Of a stretch of DNA of 64,000 nt, positions 41,501-49,922 are shown piece after piece. The DNA is from Phycisphaerales bacterium (GTDB lineage Bacteria > Planctomycetota > Phycisphaerae > Phycisphaerales > UBA1924), in the NCBI GenBank assembly GCA_040217175.1, contig JAVJNT010000001.1, forward strand, positions 1,567,020 to 1,631,019. Direction: 5' to 3'. The notes below the pieces were generated by a model. The model did no database searches. It worked only from the letters and a program-made list of their open reading frames with translations, and was not told the origin of the DNA. The position numbers were made by a program, and so were the translations under genes. Position 1 is the first letter of the stretch. Each line of letters begins with the position of its first letter.

Positions 41501-44500
41501 ACCGCGTCGATGGCGTTGGCCGTCGACACGATCGTGCCGGACATGTCGAACGCGGTGATGCTCTGGATGTCGGCGCCAGAGCGGATGACGCTGTTGATGA
41601 TCGAGCCGTTGACGAACAGGGCGCCGCGGATGCCGTTATCCACGCTGATGTTGGCACGCATTGAGCCCTGGACGGTGATGGCCTCGGTGCCGAAGATGCG
41701 CAGCGTGGGCGTCACGAATTCGCCCGGAAGCTGCGGGAGCGAGCCGCCCAGATCGCCGTTGACGGTGAGCTGGCGGAGCAGCGTGGCGCTGACGGTGCCG
41801 CTGGTGAGCAGCGAGCCGGTCTCGAGCAGCTGCACGTCGTTGCCGACGAGGATGTTGCCCGAGCCCTGGAAGCCACCGAGCACGATCTCGCGGGCGTATC
41901 CGTCGATGACGATGTTCGAGTTGCCGAACATCACGGCCTGGACGTCGATGCGTCCCATCGAAGCATCGTCGTTGCTGAGGATGCTGAAGTCCTCGAGGGC
42001 GCCGGTGTCGCTCGTCACGGTGACGCTGCTGTCGATGCCGGTGCTGATGAGGATCAGCCGGCCGCCGGCCTCGTCCCACACGGCCGTGCCAGGCCCGCTG
42101 AAGCTGATGGTGCCCGAGGCTGAGCCGCGGGTGAAGTCGATCGACGTGCCCGAGGCGATGACCTCGCCAAGCGTCGAGAAGTCGAAGCTCGACTGGTCGG
42201 CCACGAACGGCAGCATGAACAGGTTGCCGCCGACGACCGGGGTCGCCTGGCCGCCGGTGGTGATGCCCGCGGTGCGGTTGGGCTGGCCCGTGTCGGTGAA
42301 GGCGCTGACGTTGTCGATCGCTCCTCCCACCGATACGTTGCCGATGACCGAGACGCCCAGCGTGTGCAGGTCGTCCTCGGTGTTGTACAGCCCGTCTTCG
42401 CCGGCCACCATGCCCGCGGCGACGGCGACGTTGGTCGCGTCGCCGGCGATGATGACTTCGCGGACGCGGCCCGCCTTGTTGACGTCGGTTGCGTCGCCGA
42501 CGCCGCCTGCGCGTCCGTCGGTGCCCAGGTGGAACAGGCCGCCAGCAACCAGCAGGTTCGACGCCGAGCCCGACACGTTGACCGAGCCCACCGAGTTGCC
42601 CGCCACGATCTGCGTGCCGAAGCCGGTCGTGTTGGCGTCGTTGGCGATGTTGCCTTCGCCCTGGACGTTGATCTGCCCGATGGCGTTGCGGGCGTGGAAG
42701 ACGGCCTCGAAGATCGAGCCGTTGGTCACGGTGACCACGCCGATGTCTCGGCCGGCGGTGATGCTGGGGCCATCGAAGCCCGAGGTCACGCCCACGCCGG
42801 GAGGAAGCTGGTTACGCAGCGTCGCGGCGCTGATGAAGCTGGACAGCGCCGGGTTGACGCCGATGTCGCCGAAGATGCCGTCCTCGGACGCATTGACGGT
42901 AATGCTGAAGATGGTGTTGTCGGCGTGCACGTCGCCCAACAGGTGGCCGCTGTTGATGACCAGGCTGCCGATATCGCCGTTGAAGGCCGCCACCGAGCCG
43001 CTGGGCAGCAGCGAGCCGTTGTTGATCGTCACGTTGCCGATGCCACCGGAGAAGCTCATGATGCTTCCGGCGTAGTCGCCATTGGCCACGACCGAGTTGA
43101 TCCGGCCGTAAGCCTCGATCGATCCGGTGGGGATGCGGTTGTTGCCCGGGAAGCCCGGTTGGGCACCGATCACCACGGTGCCGGTGATGGCGTTGGCCAC
43201 GCGGATGTCCGAGTAGAGCCCGCCGTTGGTAATGTCGATGCCGGCAAGGTCGCCGCGGACGAGCACGACGCTCGGGTCGTTGATGTCGCCGAGGTTTCGG
43301 CCCACGACCAGGTTGGTGAGCGTGCCACTGATGTCGGTGCTCAGCAGCATGTCACGCGCGGCGATGAGGTTGGTGACGTCGCCGCGATCGGTGCGGGTCT
43401 CGAGCGAGCCACGCAGGTCGCCGTCGGTCGCCTCGATGCGGGTGATCGGACCGGTCGCCAGGATGCCGCCGTCGAAGAGCGTCTCGACGACGAGGCTGTC
43501 CAATCGGCCGTCGGGGCCGGTCACGTTGATGTTGGTGGCGGTGATCTCCTGGGCCATCAGGCTGATGAGCGGGCCCGAGACGCTGATCTCCGAAGCGCGG
43601 ATCGCCTCGGCGACCATCATCTGCGTCAGCTGGCCCGTGATGACCTGCGTCGAGCGGAGGTTGTCCGCGTCGAACGAACGGATCGTGCCGGCCACGCGGA
43701 TGTCCGACCGCTGGAACAAGCGGCCCTCGATGAACTCGCGGACCTCGCCGTTGACCTCGAGGAAGGTATCGGCAAAGACGCCGTCGGTTGATCCGGCGCC
43801 CGAGCCGCGGCCCACCGTCAGGTTGTCAAGGTCGCCGCCCACGCTGATGAACGAGCGGAACAACTCGCGAGGCGTACCGCCGCCGGTGCTGTTGACGATG
43901 TTTGCCGCGTCGATATCGAGCACCGAGTCGTTGAACGACATCTGGACGGCGTCGATGTTGCCATCCATGCGGATCGAATCGGCCGAGAGCGCTGCAATGC
44001 GCGTCCGGAACACGGTCGAGTCCTCGTCGCCCGTGAGCACGCGGATCTCGCCGGTGCGAACGAACGCATCGCCGTAGTTCACGCCCACCCAGAACTCGTC
44101 GAGCAGCGTCGCGCCAACGTAGGCGTCGACGATGCTGCTGTTGCGCAGGCTCAGGTTGTCGATGCCGTTCAGCGCACCACCGCCGCCCTCACCGACGTTG
44201 TTGGCCGCCACGATGCTGCCAAAGAGCGTTGCGTCCTCGGCCACCAGGTTGTCGATGTCATCGACGGCGAAGATGCCGGTCGTCGCGAAGGCGTCGCCGG
44301 AGCGCTGGGCCAGGCCCATGCCGACGTTCAGGTCGACGATGTCGCCGGCGAAGATCGTGCCGAAGATGCCATCGAATCGGCCCGAGGGCTGGCCGGCGGT
44401 CGGCCCGATGTCGGCATTGACGAGCATGTCCTGGATGACGCCCGTGGGGCTCAGGATGACGTCGCCCACGCCGCCGCCAACGCGGAGCAGGGTGAGGTTG

Positions 44501-47500
44501 CCCGTGCGGACGAAGAGGCCGTCGAGGTACGGGTCGAGCGGGGAACCGATGTCGCTCAGGAACGCACCGCCGCCCGGGTAGGCGTTATCGCCCACCGGTC
44601 GGTAAATGCCGCCGCCCCAATCAGGGTCGATCACCTCCGCGGGGATGGTGAAGGAGTCATCGCGGCCGATGCCCTGGACCTGCTCGCCGCCGATGCCCAC
44701 GAACGGCGAGATCCGGCGCGGGCCAAACTCGGGCAGCTGCGTGCGACCGAGATCGCCGACGATCTGGATTTCGTTGATGCCGACGACGTCGATGGCGACG
44801 ATGTCGCCGCCGGGCGTGTTGTTGCGGATCTCGTCGAACGCGCCGCCGCCGCTCTGGAAGATCTGCCACACGTCGACCTGGATCTCGCCGGAGATGTCGA
44901 TGGACGACTGCGCATCGGCGCCGGTCACGTCGATCCGGCCGATGCTGATGACGTCGTCGGCCGAGCCCTGCAGCGTCGTGATGTTGAGCGTCCGGCCGCC
45001 GGTCAGATCGGCTTCGACCGTCGCCAGCGCGACGCCTTCGGCCGAATCGATGCCGATGAAGCGGAGGAACCCGACGACCGTGCCCTGTGCGCCGACGCCG
45101 TTGATTTCGACGAGGAATCGACCACCCGCGTCATCGACGAGCTCGACCGATTCGCCGATGACCAGGTCGATGCCGGCGTCGACGCCGAAGGTGTTGGTCA
45201 GGTTGGGCGTGTCGATGAATCGGATGTCGCTGCCCGGGCCCAGGTCGAAGTTGACGCCCTGGCTCGAGGTCCGTGCGGCCGAGTCGATGCCGACGATGAT
45301 GTCTTCGTCGGAGAAATCGACGTCCTGCGACACGACGAAGCCGCCCACCGTCGAGCCGGCGCTCGTGATGATGCTGACGGCATCGCTGGCCACGTGCGAG
45401 CCAACGCGGATGAAGCCGATGTCGCCGGCCCCGCCGCCCGTACCGGTGCGGAACACGATGGAGTCCAGCGGGCTCGCCGCGGGAATCTGATCATCATCGA
45501 AGTCGTAGTCGAGGCCGAGGCCACCGGAGATGTCGATGTAGCCGATGCTGCCCGCGACGTTGAACACGATCGCGCCGGCGCCCGAGTAGAAGTCACCTTC
45601 CTCGGGACCGGTGCCGATGACCTCCGACTGGCCCGTGACGAGGTAGCCAAGGTTGCCGCCAACCTGCAGGATGAGCGGCTCACCCTCGGTCTCGATGTCC
45701 GAACCGGCGTAGATCTCGAACAGGCTGCCCGCGATCGTGAAGCTGCCGCCGGCCAGGTCGGATCGCCGATCGGCCGGATCGTCGGCGGCCGTGCCGTCGT
45801 CGGTGAAGTTGATGTTGTCGTCGGCGCTAGTAGCCGCGCCGGCTCCGTCGAGCAGGTCGGTGCCCGCGCGGATCGATCCGGTCGAGCCCGACAGCACGTT
45901 GACCGACAGGCTATTGCTGATGCCCGACACGCCCGGCGCGAGCTGGTTGGCCGGGAAGCCCATGCCAGAGGCCGTGCGATAGGCGCCAAGCGTAACGGGA
46001 GCCATGCCCGAGACGTTGAGCGCGTAGAACGCACCGGTGGCCGTGCTACCGGTTGCGACGCTGGAAACGACGAGGTAATACACGCCGGCGTACTCGGGCG
46101 TGTACTCCAGCACGTACCGGCCCGTGTTGACGAACTGCTCGTCGGACGCGACCGACGCGACCTGACGCCCGCGGGCATCGACCAGGCGGAAGTGGAACGA
46201 CGGGTCGTCGGGAACGCCCTCGACCACCAGCGGCCGGCTGCCATCCAGCGGGATGCCGAACACGTCGACGTTGTCTTCGCCGGTGTTCACCGGGTCGCCG
46301 AAGCTCAGGTCGCCGACGATCTGCACCTGGCTGCCGATGTTGCCGATGAACTCGGCGCTCGCGATCGAGTCGTTGCGGTAGTACTGCGCGCCGAAGACGG
46401 GCGTGAAGTCAAAGAAGCCCGCAGCGACGAGGTCGTTGGTGACCGCCGCCAGCGACGTCTCGAACGTTCCGATCGTCAATTGGTCGCGGATGGTCGTCTG
46501 GACGTCGGCATCACCGCCCGTGTCGATGCCCAGCGGCGTCTCGTACTCGTAGTACCGGGTCACGTCGCGGGGCTGGCGCAGCACCGAGGAGCTGAGCTCG
46601 CCGACGACGGTCGTGTCCATGAGCGAGCGGCCGGCGATGTGCACCTGGCCCAGCGTGCGCTCGACGAGGAGCTGCGAGCCCGTCTTGGTGATGTCGTTGC
46701 TCTCGTCGGGCGCCCACAGCCCCGCGTCAGACGCGACGAACATCGCGCCCAGGTCGCCCTTGACCGTGATCGAGCCGAGGACCGAACCAAAGCCCAGCTG
46801 GTTGACGGCACCGTTAAAGACCGAGGAGCCAAAGAGCAGGCCGTGGATGTTGATCGAGCCAACGTTCTGCGTGCCCAGCGCGAAGATGCCCTGGTCGGGG
46901 TTGGTGAACGAGTTGAAGGTCGCCGTTCCGCCCGGGTCGTACGTGGAGGACGAGGTGTTGTCGCGATCGAAGGGCGAGCCGATGATGACCGAGCCGGCGA
47001 TGGGCGGCAGCCCGTCGACCTCGCCGTCGCCATCGGGCACGAGCCGGTAGCCGAAGCCGGCGTCCTCGAAGGCGTCGGCCGAATCCGTGAGGTCGGTGAT
47101 CACGGAGAGGTTGAAGCCACCCTCCGAGAAGTCCGCATCCGGGTCGGGCTCGCCTTGCTCGATCTGAGCGCCGAACAACGTCAGCGACGTCGCCTCGTCG
47201 GCGTTGGTGAACACGATGCGACCGATGCCGTCGTTGAAGTCCGGCACGCCGTCGTCGTTCGAGTCGATGATGGTGAGCGTGCCTTCCTCGGGCGTGCCCA
47301 CTGCGATGGTCGCCAGGAGCGACCGTCCGTACAGGTCGAAGAGCTCGACGGTGGTACCCGCGGTACCCGCGAGCGTGAGGTAGGCACCGAAGATGCGGTC
47401 CTCGATCACGCCGGTGAAGTTGCCCGGAGGCAGGGCGGCCGAGATGTTGTCGAAGCGGAAGCGATCGCTGGGTCCGCCGATCGACTCGAATCGGATGGTG

Positions 47501-48255
47501 TCGAATGCCGGACGCGGCTCGCCCGAAACCACGGGCGGCGCCTGGAACACGAAGGTGCCCACGCCGTCGGCCGGTCCGCCTCCGCCGGTCCTGAAGTTCA
47601 CCAGCTCATCGCGGCCCTCGAACGAGGCGATCGCCTCGCCGCGGAGCAGCAGCGTGACTCGGGTGTTCTCGAGGTCGAGGCCCTGGGTGCTGCCCGGCGA
47701 CGCCACGAAATCGATCGAGAACGACCGCATGGCGCGCAAGAGGTCGGTGTCGTCTTCCGTGTTCAGGAACGAGAAGCTGAACTGTTCGCCCGTCTGCAGG
47801 AGCGCCTCGACCAGCCGCTGGTCGTCATCGGGGTCGGCGCCGGGGGGCGCGACGAGTCGGAAGTCGGCCGTGGGCGAGATGTTGTGCCGCACGAACAGCA
47901 GCGACTCTTCGAAGACGCGCTGGGAGATGATCGTCGAGCCGACCGCGCCGGCTTCGTCGAAATTCTCTTCGGCAACGTCGTCGTCATCGATCTCGATGTC
48001 GTCGGCGAACTGGAGATACGGGATGGTGTACCCAAAGAAGGCCGTCGCGAAACCGACGCCCGATGTGGGATCGACCGTGGACGGATCGATCGTCAACGCG
48101 AACAGGAGCTGGCGGGGCTCGAGCGGCTCGACGTCCGGTCGGCTGGCGCGACCCGCAAGGCCCGCCAGGCGCGACGCCGCGCCGTGCGCGGCCTCCTGCA
48201 CCTGCGAACGACGACGGACGTACGGGCGGGTCTTTGCACGGCGGTTGGGCTTCAT
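38536..48255 (-). CDS. Giant LEPR-XLL surface protein, 3239 residues
   Basis: One uninterrupted frame of 9720 bp; ATG at 48255 after GCGAGGAGC. A basic N-terminus (NRRAKTRPYVRRRSQVQEA) is followed by PDVEPLEPRQLLFALT, the LEPR-xLL motif of planctomycete exported proteins. The next about 300 residues are acidic and beta-rich. A first pre-peptidase (PPC)-like unit lies near residue 650. The middle, about residues 700-2300, is made of short beta-strand units such as GSVNVSGSASNLLVAGGLF and DIGSLVINSGHLLGDVHADN, as in beta-helix adhesins. Further PPC-like units follow (DVDLYAITLQAGQILRLGPN). The last 200 residues end in a zincin-like segment AAAVGRRVGELLGLRTTF whose HExxH signature is lost. Cysteines are very rare. 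Probably a surface adhesin or filament. Confidence 0.85.
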   Translation of the reverse strand: MKPNRRAKTRPYVRRRSQVQEAAHGAASRLAGLAGRASRPDVEPLEPRQLLFALTIDPSTVDPTSGVGFATAFFGYTIPYLQFADDIEIDDDDVAEENFDEAGAVGSTIISQRVFEESLLFVRHNISPTADFRLVAPPGADPDDDQRLVEALLQTGEQFSFSFLNTEDDTDLLRAMRSFSIDFVASPGSTQGLDLENTRVTLLLRGEAIASFEGRDELVNFRTGGGGPADGVGTFVFQAPPVVSGEPRPAFDTIRFESIGGPSDRFRFDNISAALPPGNFTGVIEDRIFGAYLTLAGTAGTTVELFDLYGRSLLATIAVGTPEEGTLTIIDSNDDGVPDFNDGIGRIVFTNADEATSLTLFGAQIEQGEPDPDADFSEGGFNLSVITDLTDSADAFEDAGFGYRLVPDGDGEVDGLPPIAGSVIIGSPFDRDNTSSSTYDPGGTATFNSFTNPDQGIFALGTQNVGSINIHGLLFGSSVFNGAVNQLGFGSVLGSITVKGDLGAMFVASDAGLWAPDESNDITKTGSQLLVERTLGQVHIAGRSLMDTTVVGELSSSVLRQPRDVTRYYEYETPLGIDTGGDADVQTTIRDQLTIGTFETSLAAVTNDLVAAGFFDFTPVFGAQYYRNDSIASAEFIGNIGSQVQIVGDLSFGDPVNTGEDNVDVFGIPLDGSRPLVVEGVPDDPSFHFRLVDARGRQVASVASDEQFVNTGRYVLEYTPEYAGVYYLVVSSVATGSTATGAFYALNVSGMAPVTLGAYRTASGMGFPANQLAPGVSGISNSLSVNVLSGSTGSIRAGTDLLDGAGAATSADDNINFTDDGTAADDPADRRSDLAGGSFTIAGSLFEIYAGSDIETEGEPLILQVGGNLGYLVTGQSEVIGTGPEEGDFYSGAGAIVFNVAGSIGYIDISGGLGLDYDFDDDQIPAASPLDSIVFRTGTGGGAGDIGFIRVGSHVASDAVSIITSAGSTVGGFVVSQDVDFSDEDIIVGIDSAARTSSQGVNFDLGPGSDIRFIDTPNLTNTFGVDAGIDLVIGESVELVDDAGGRFLVEINGVGAQGTVVGFLRFIGIDSAEGVALATVEADLTGGRTLNITTLQGSADDVISIGRIDVTGADAQSSIDISGEIQVDVWQIFQSGGGAFDEIRNNTPGGDIVAIDVVGINEIQIVGDLGRTQLPEFGPRRISPFVGIGGEQVQGIGRDDSFTIPAEVIDPDWGGGIYRPVGDNAYPGGGAFLSDIGSPLDPYLDGLFVRTGNLTLLRVGGGVGDVILSPTGVIQDMLVNADIGPTAGQPSGRFDGIFGTIFAGDIVDLNVGMGLAQRSGDAFATTGIFAVDDIDNLVAEDATLFGSIVAANNVGEGGGGALNGIDNLSLRNSSIVDAYVGATLLDEFWVGVNYGDAFVRTGEIRVLTGDEDSTVFRTRIAALSADSIRMDGNIDAVQMSFNDSVLDIDAANIVNSTGGGTPRELFRSFISVGGDLDNLTVGRGSGAGSTDGVFADTFLEVNGEVREFIEGRLFQRSDIRVAGTIRSFDADNLRSTQVITGQLTQMMVAEAIRASEISVSGPLISLMAQEITATNINVTGPDGRLDSLVVETLFDGGILATGPITRIEATDGDLRGSLETRTDRGDVTNLIAARDMLLSTDISGTLTNLVVGRNLGDINDPSVVLVRGDLAGIDITNGGLYSDIRVANAITGTVVIGAQPGFPGNNRIPTGSIEAYGRINSVVANGDYAGSIMSFSGGIGNVTINNGSLLPSGSVAAFNGDIGSLVINSGHLLGDVHADNTIFSITVNASEDGIFGDIGVNPALSSFISAATLRNQLPPGVGVTSGFDGPSITAGRDIGVVTVTNGSIFEAVFHARNAIGQINVQGEGNIANDANTTGFGTQIVAGNSVGSVNVSGSASNLLVAGGLFHLGTDGRAGGVGDATDVNKAGRVREVIIAGDATNVAVAAGMVAGEDGLYNTEDDLHTLGVSVIGNVSVGGAIDNVSAFTDTGQPNRTAGITTGGQATPVVGGNLFMLPFVADQSSFDFSTLGEVIASGTSIDFTRGSASGTISFSGPGTAVWDEAGGRLILISTGIDSSVTVTSDTGALEDFSILSNDDASMGRIDVQAVMFGNSNIVIDGYAREIVLGGFQGSGNILVGNDVQLLETGSLLTSGTVSATLLRQLTVNGDLGGSLPQLPGEFVTPTLRIFGTEAITVQGSMRANISVDNGIRGALFVNGSIINSVIRSGADIQSITAFDMSGTIVSTANAIDAVNITGDVFASNILAGADIGRDAAFGGTGVNADRTNGGNLGTVSVGGNFVQSSATAGVLRGADGFLGTTDDVVSGGRSSIGSVSIGGTLVGSNRGSETFGVFATGDIGPVTVNGQAVTEQRNFSVAVLDTLPLVVQVNDIEVVFDGGIYTARVFFNQDMNAQTLRDGLIISEVREGGLVKIRLDQGEDYLFEYDAAQNAAVITFFDSVTRRDLPQLPGVAGPGLYRFELDPNVVRGQNAAARLDADGDGFADDDLFFAGDAFVGDVGDKISPNTLIVDRGFLGPARIDFYGPGSLDTALDDKFQPDALPDVNTPFTLRGFVGDHPDVDAQSFSLASDVDLYAITLQAGQILRLGPNTGSAFNANVDLFGPDFSFQLGVDNASITLPSETSQLREGVVTFGETFLITQTGTFYIAISNTTDPSTPFDVDAIENIEPSAGLVGSYSLTVEVFDDGDSGFSASTNSGNGRNLVEAPFASSFSGPDGIVGTEDDRAQVTIGAYTFTRNPETGIIEGTDGNGVVSTRLSNGTSVTEISSSIGGSGARGRSGEIAADVDVFHLNNRQTIRAGDELRLTVKLSETGADLGGRQSVGALDTIIQDFSGAVQFGLFNTTNSSGVGDGQIVFSPSEFGTVSGAGAEIFAEDDLLRYGTDENGDFFIVAQAPSTGTYAFYIQGVFNADYVVEIERVQRGPGVAAFAGPDGAFGTFDDPQRIIEGRFRYTLDAGDDGIRGTGDDMVISQIDTQSQNVLLEFNGGSIDWLQVGDQLTDLLPFTSAALGFSGNIDGLPVDTFIERELVGNLNDIFQGAGYDVTFSANPSDFQGDDFSTVFVTDSSDPINFTFSADPTSLFFNPFTFGIGGFGLAFEEIYGYAERSDPFNADRNDEAVVFVPQLTALGFNPSEGDVRDLTDALAAAVGRRVGELLGLRTTFLTGPGAAVDVFGANSPGNLPSGDYIVPAFARPLSSRFDPLDDTQFFLGQQNSASLLDSILSRI

Positions 48256-49066
48256 GACCGCTCCTCGCTAGCTGTTGCGACACCGCGACACGCGGTGGTT
48301 TCGTCGGGGCTTCCTGGCCGGCCTGGGTGGGCTGGTGGCCGGCGTTCTTCGCACGCTCCGGGGCGGAACGTCCGAGTGCTGCAGCGCCCTGGGGCGTTGC
48401 AGCGGGCCGCTCCCAGGGCCGGGAGGGCCGGGCAAGGCGTGGCACCGTGCCGGGCGCCTTGCACGTGCGGATGCGGTGGGGTCCATCCCGGACTCGGCCG
48501 CGTCGCATCCTACCGCGTGCCAGAGCCGACAAGCATATCAGACGACTCCGGGCGAGACTAGGCGGCCTCCCCGGGTTGCGACCACTCGGACCGAATCGAC
48601 CTCGCACGATGCTCGGCCTCTGACCGTCGTGGCGCGCATCCCATCCTCCGAGCGTCGCGGGGAGCCGGCAGGACGCCGCTCCCAGCACAATCCGAACAAA
48701 CTCGGCGACCCTGCACTTCGCGGCCCGATGCTCGTCGCTCTCGGGTTGTCGCGATGCCACTCGGCGGAGCCGTGCTGCCAACAAGCGGGGGTTGGCGGCT
48801 CGGCCGAGGGGGCCGGCGCGCGCCGGCCCGGGGCCTTCCAACAGTTCTACGCCCGGTCGCCGACGTCGGTTGCAGCCGACCGATAGCCAGCACGATTTGA
48901 TGAACAACCGGGAGAGCCGCGCCAGCCCACCGCCTCCGTCGATCCGGCCGGCAATCGGCCAGTGACATTTCGTTCACCCACCGATCTATCCCTGCAGAGG
49001 ACGCGTATCCTGAGGGGAGCCGTACGTTTGCCTTATGGGACGTACGGGGGCAGAGGGAGGCAGCGA
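48256..49066. other. 811-bp gene-free region with three hairpins, upstream of two divergent genes
   Basis: No convincing coding region. It separates the start of the giant surface-protein gene (minus) from the membrane protein gene (plus). Three perfect or near-perfect stems lie on the giant-gene side: CACCGCG-ACA-CGCGGTG (48281-48297); GCTGCAGCGCC/GGCGTTGCAGC with one wobble (48378-48403); and GCAAGGCG/CGCCTTGC enclosing GGCAC-C-GTGCC (48432-48462). They would fold in the 5' leader of the giant gene's mRNA if transcription starts upstream of 48462. The rest holds the promoters, which I cannot place. Confidence 0.6.
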
Positions 49067-49906
49067 GTGCTCTCCGGAGTCGGACAAGCCGAAGGACTGG
49101 TCGAACGCCTGATCCAGGCGAGCGGCTCGAGCGATGCCACGCTGGTCGCGGGCATCGCCATCGTCGTCGGCATCATGCTCTGGGCTGCCGGCGCCAGGGC
49201 CGTGAGCCTCGCTTTTGCCGCCGCGGGTGGGACGGCCGGGCTCTTTGCGGGCTTTACGCTGGCGAGCCACGTCGCCGTACCGGACGTCGCGGGCCTGCCC
49301 GGCTCGCTGGTTGCCGCCGCGGGCGGCGCGGGCCTGGGCGTCGTGATCGCGCTCGTGGCGATGCGCCTGGTCGTGTCCGCCGCCGCCGGCGTGACCGCCG
49401 CGGCCGCCGCTGCCTGCATCGCCGTGCTTGCAACGCCCCACCTTCCGCTCAATCCGACCGCACCCGCCGCATCGCCACCCGCTCCGACGGTCGCCGTCCA
49501 ACCGGTGTCGCTCGACGTCGCGGGCGAATCTGCAAGCAACGAAGCCGCGGCCGCACCGACGAGCACCACCGCCGTCGGCACGCAAGCGATTGCGGATCAG
49601 GCAGCGCAGGCCTGGGACCGCGTGCCCGAAGCCCACCAGGGGCACGCGGCGATCGCCATCTTCGGTTGCGGATTGTTCGGAGCCATGCTCGGAGCGATCT
49701 GGCCGGCCCGCGTCGCGAGCGCTACGACCGCGTTCATGGGCGCCGCGATCTGGCCGCTGGGGGCCATCCAGATCCAGGCGGCGATGGGCACGCCGCTGCC
49801 GATCGAGGAAACGCCGACGCAGGCGTGGCTCGTCGCGTGGCTCGTGCTTGGCGTTGTCGGGCTGGGCATCCAGCGGCTCGTCGTCCGCAAGGTCGCCGAG
49901 AGCTGA
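49067..49906 (+). CDS. Multi-pass membrane protein of unknown function
   Basis: 279 residues from the GTG at 49067, which has AGGGAGG 8 bp before it; the frame is open further upstream (to 48962) but that part is not protein-like. Hydrophobic segments: ATLVAGIAIVVGIMLWAAGA, AVSLAFAAAGGTAGLFAGFT, SLVAAAGGAGLGVVIALVAM, SAAAGVTAAAAAACIAVLA, then a Pro/Ala-rich linker (PLNPTAPAASPPAPTVA), and near the end AAIAIFGCGLFGAMLGAIWP and AWLVAWLVLGVVGLGIQRLV. Several helices are rich in Gly and Ala. No family is recognised. It ends 16 bp from the convergent nuoN stop. Confidence 0.65.
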   Translation: MLSGVGQAEGLVERLIQASGSSDATLVAGIAIVVGIMLWAAGARAVSLAFAAAGGTAGLFAGFTLASHVAVPDVAGLPGSLVAAAGGAGLGVVIALVAMRLVVSAAAGVTAAAAAACIAVLATPHLPLNPTAPAASPPAPTVAVQPVSLDVAGESASNEAAAAPTSTTAVGTQAIADQAAQAWDRVPEAHQGHAAIAIFGCGLFGAMLGAIWPARVASATTAFMGAAIWPLGAIQIQAAMGTPLPIEETPTQAWLVAWLVLGVVGLGIQRLVVRKVAES

Positions 49907-49922
49907 GCCAGAACGGCGAGAG

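Noticed and set aside
45394..48561. Plus-strand frame of about 1050 codons
   Set aside because: Antisense to the 3239-residue gene, which has a ribosome-binding site, LEPR motif and terminator.
48275..48886. Plus-strand frame in the gene-free gap
   Set aside because: No ribosome-binding site, no recognisable domain, and composition typical of chance frames in GC-rich DNA; minus-strand frames here are no better.
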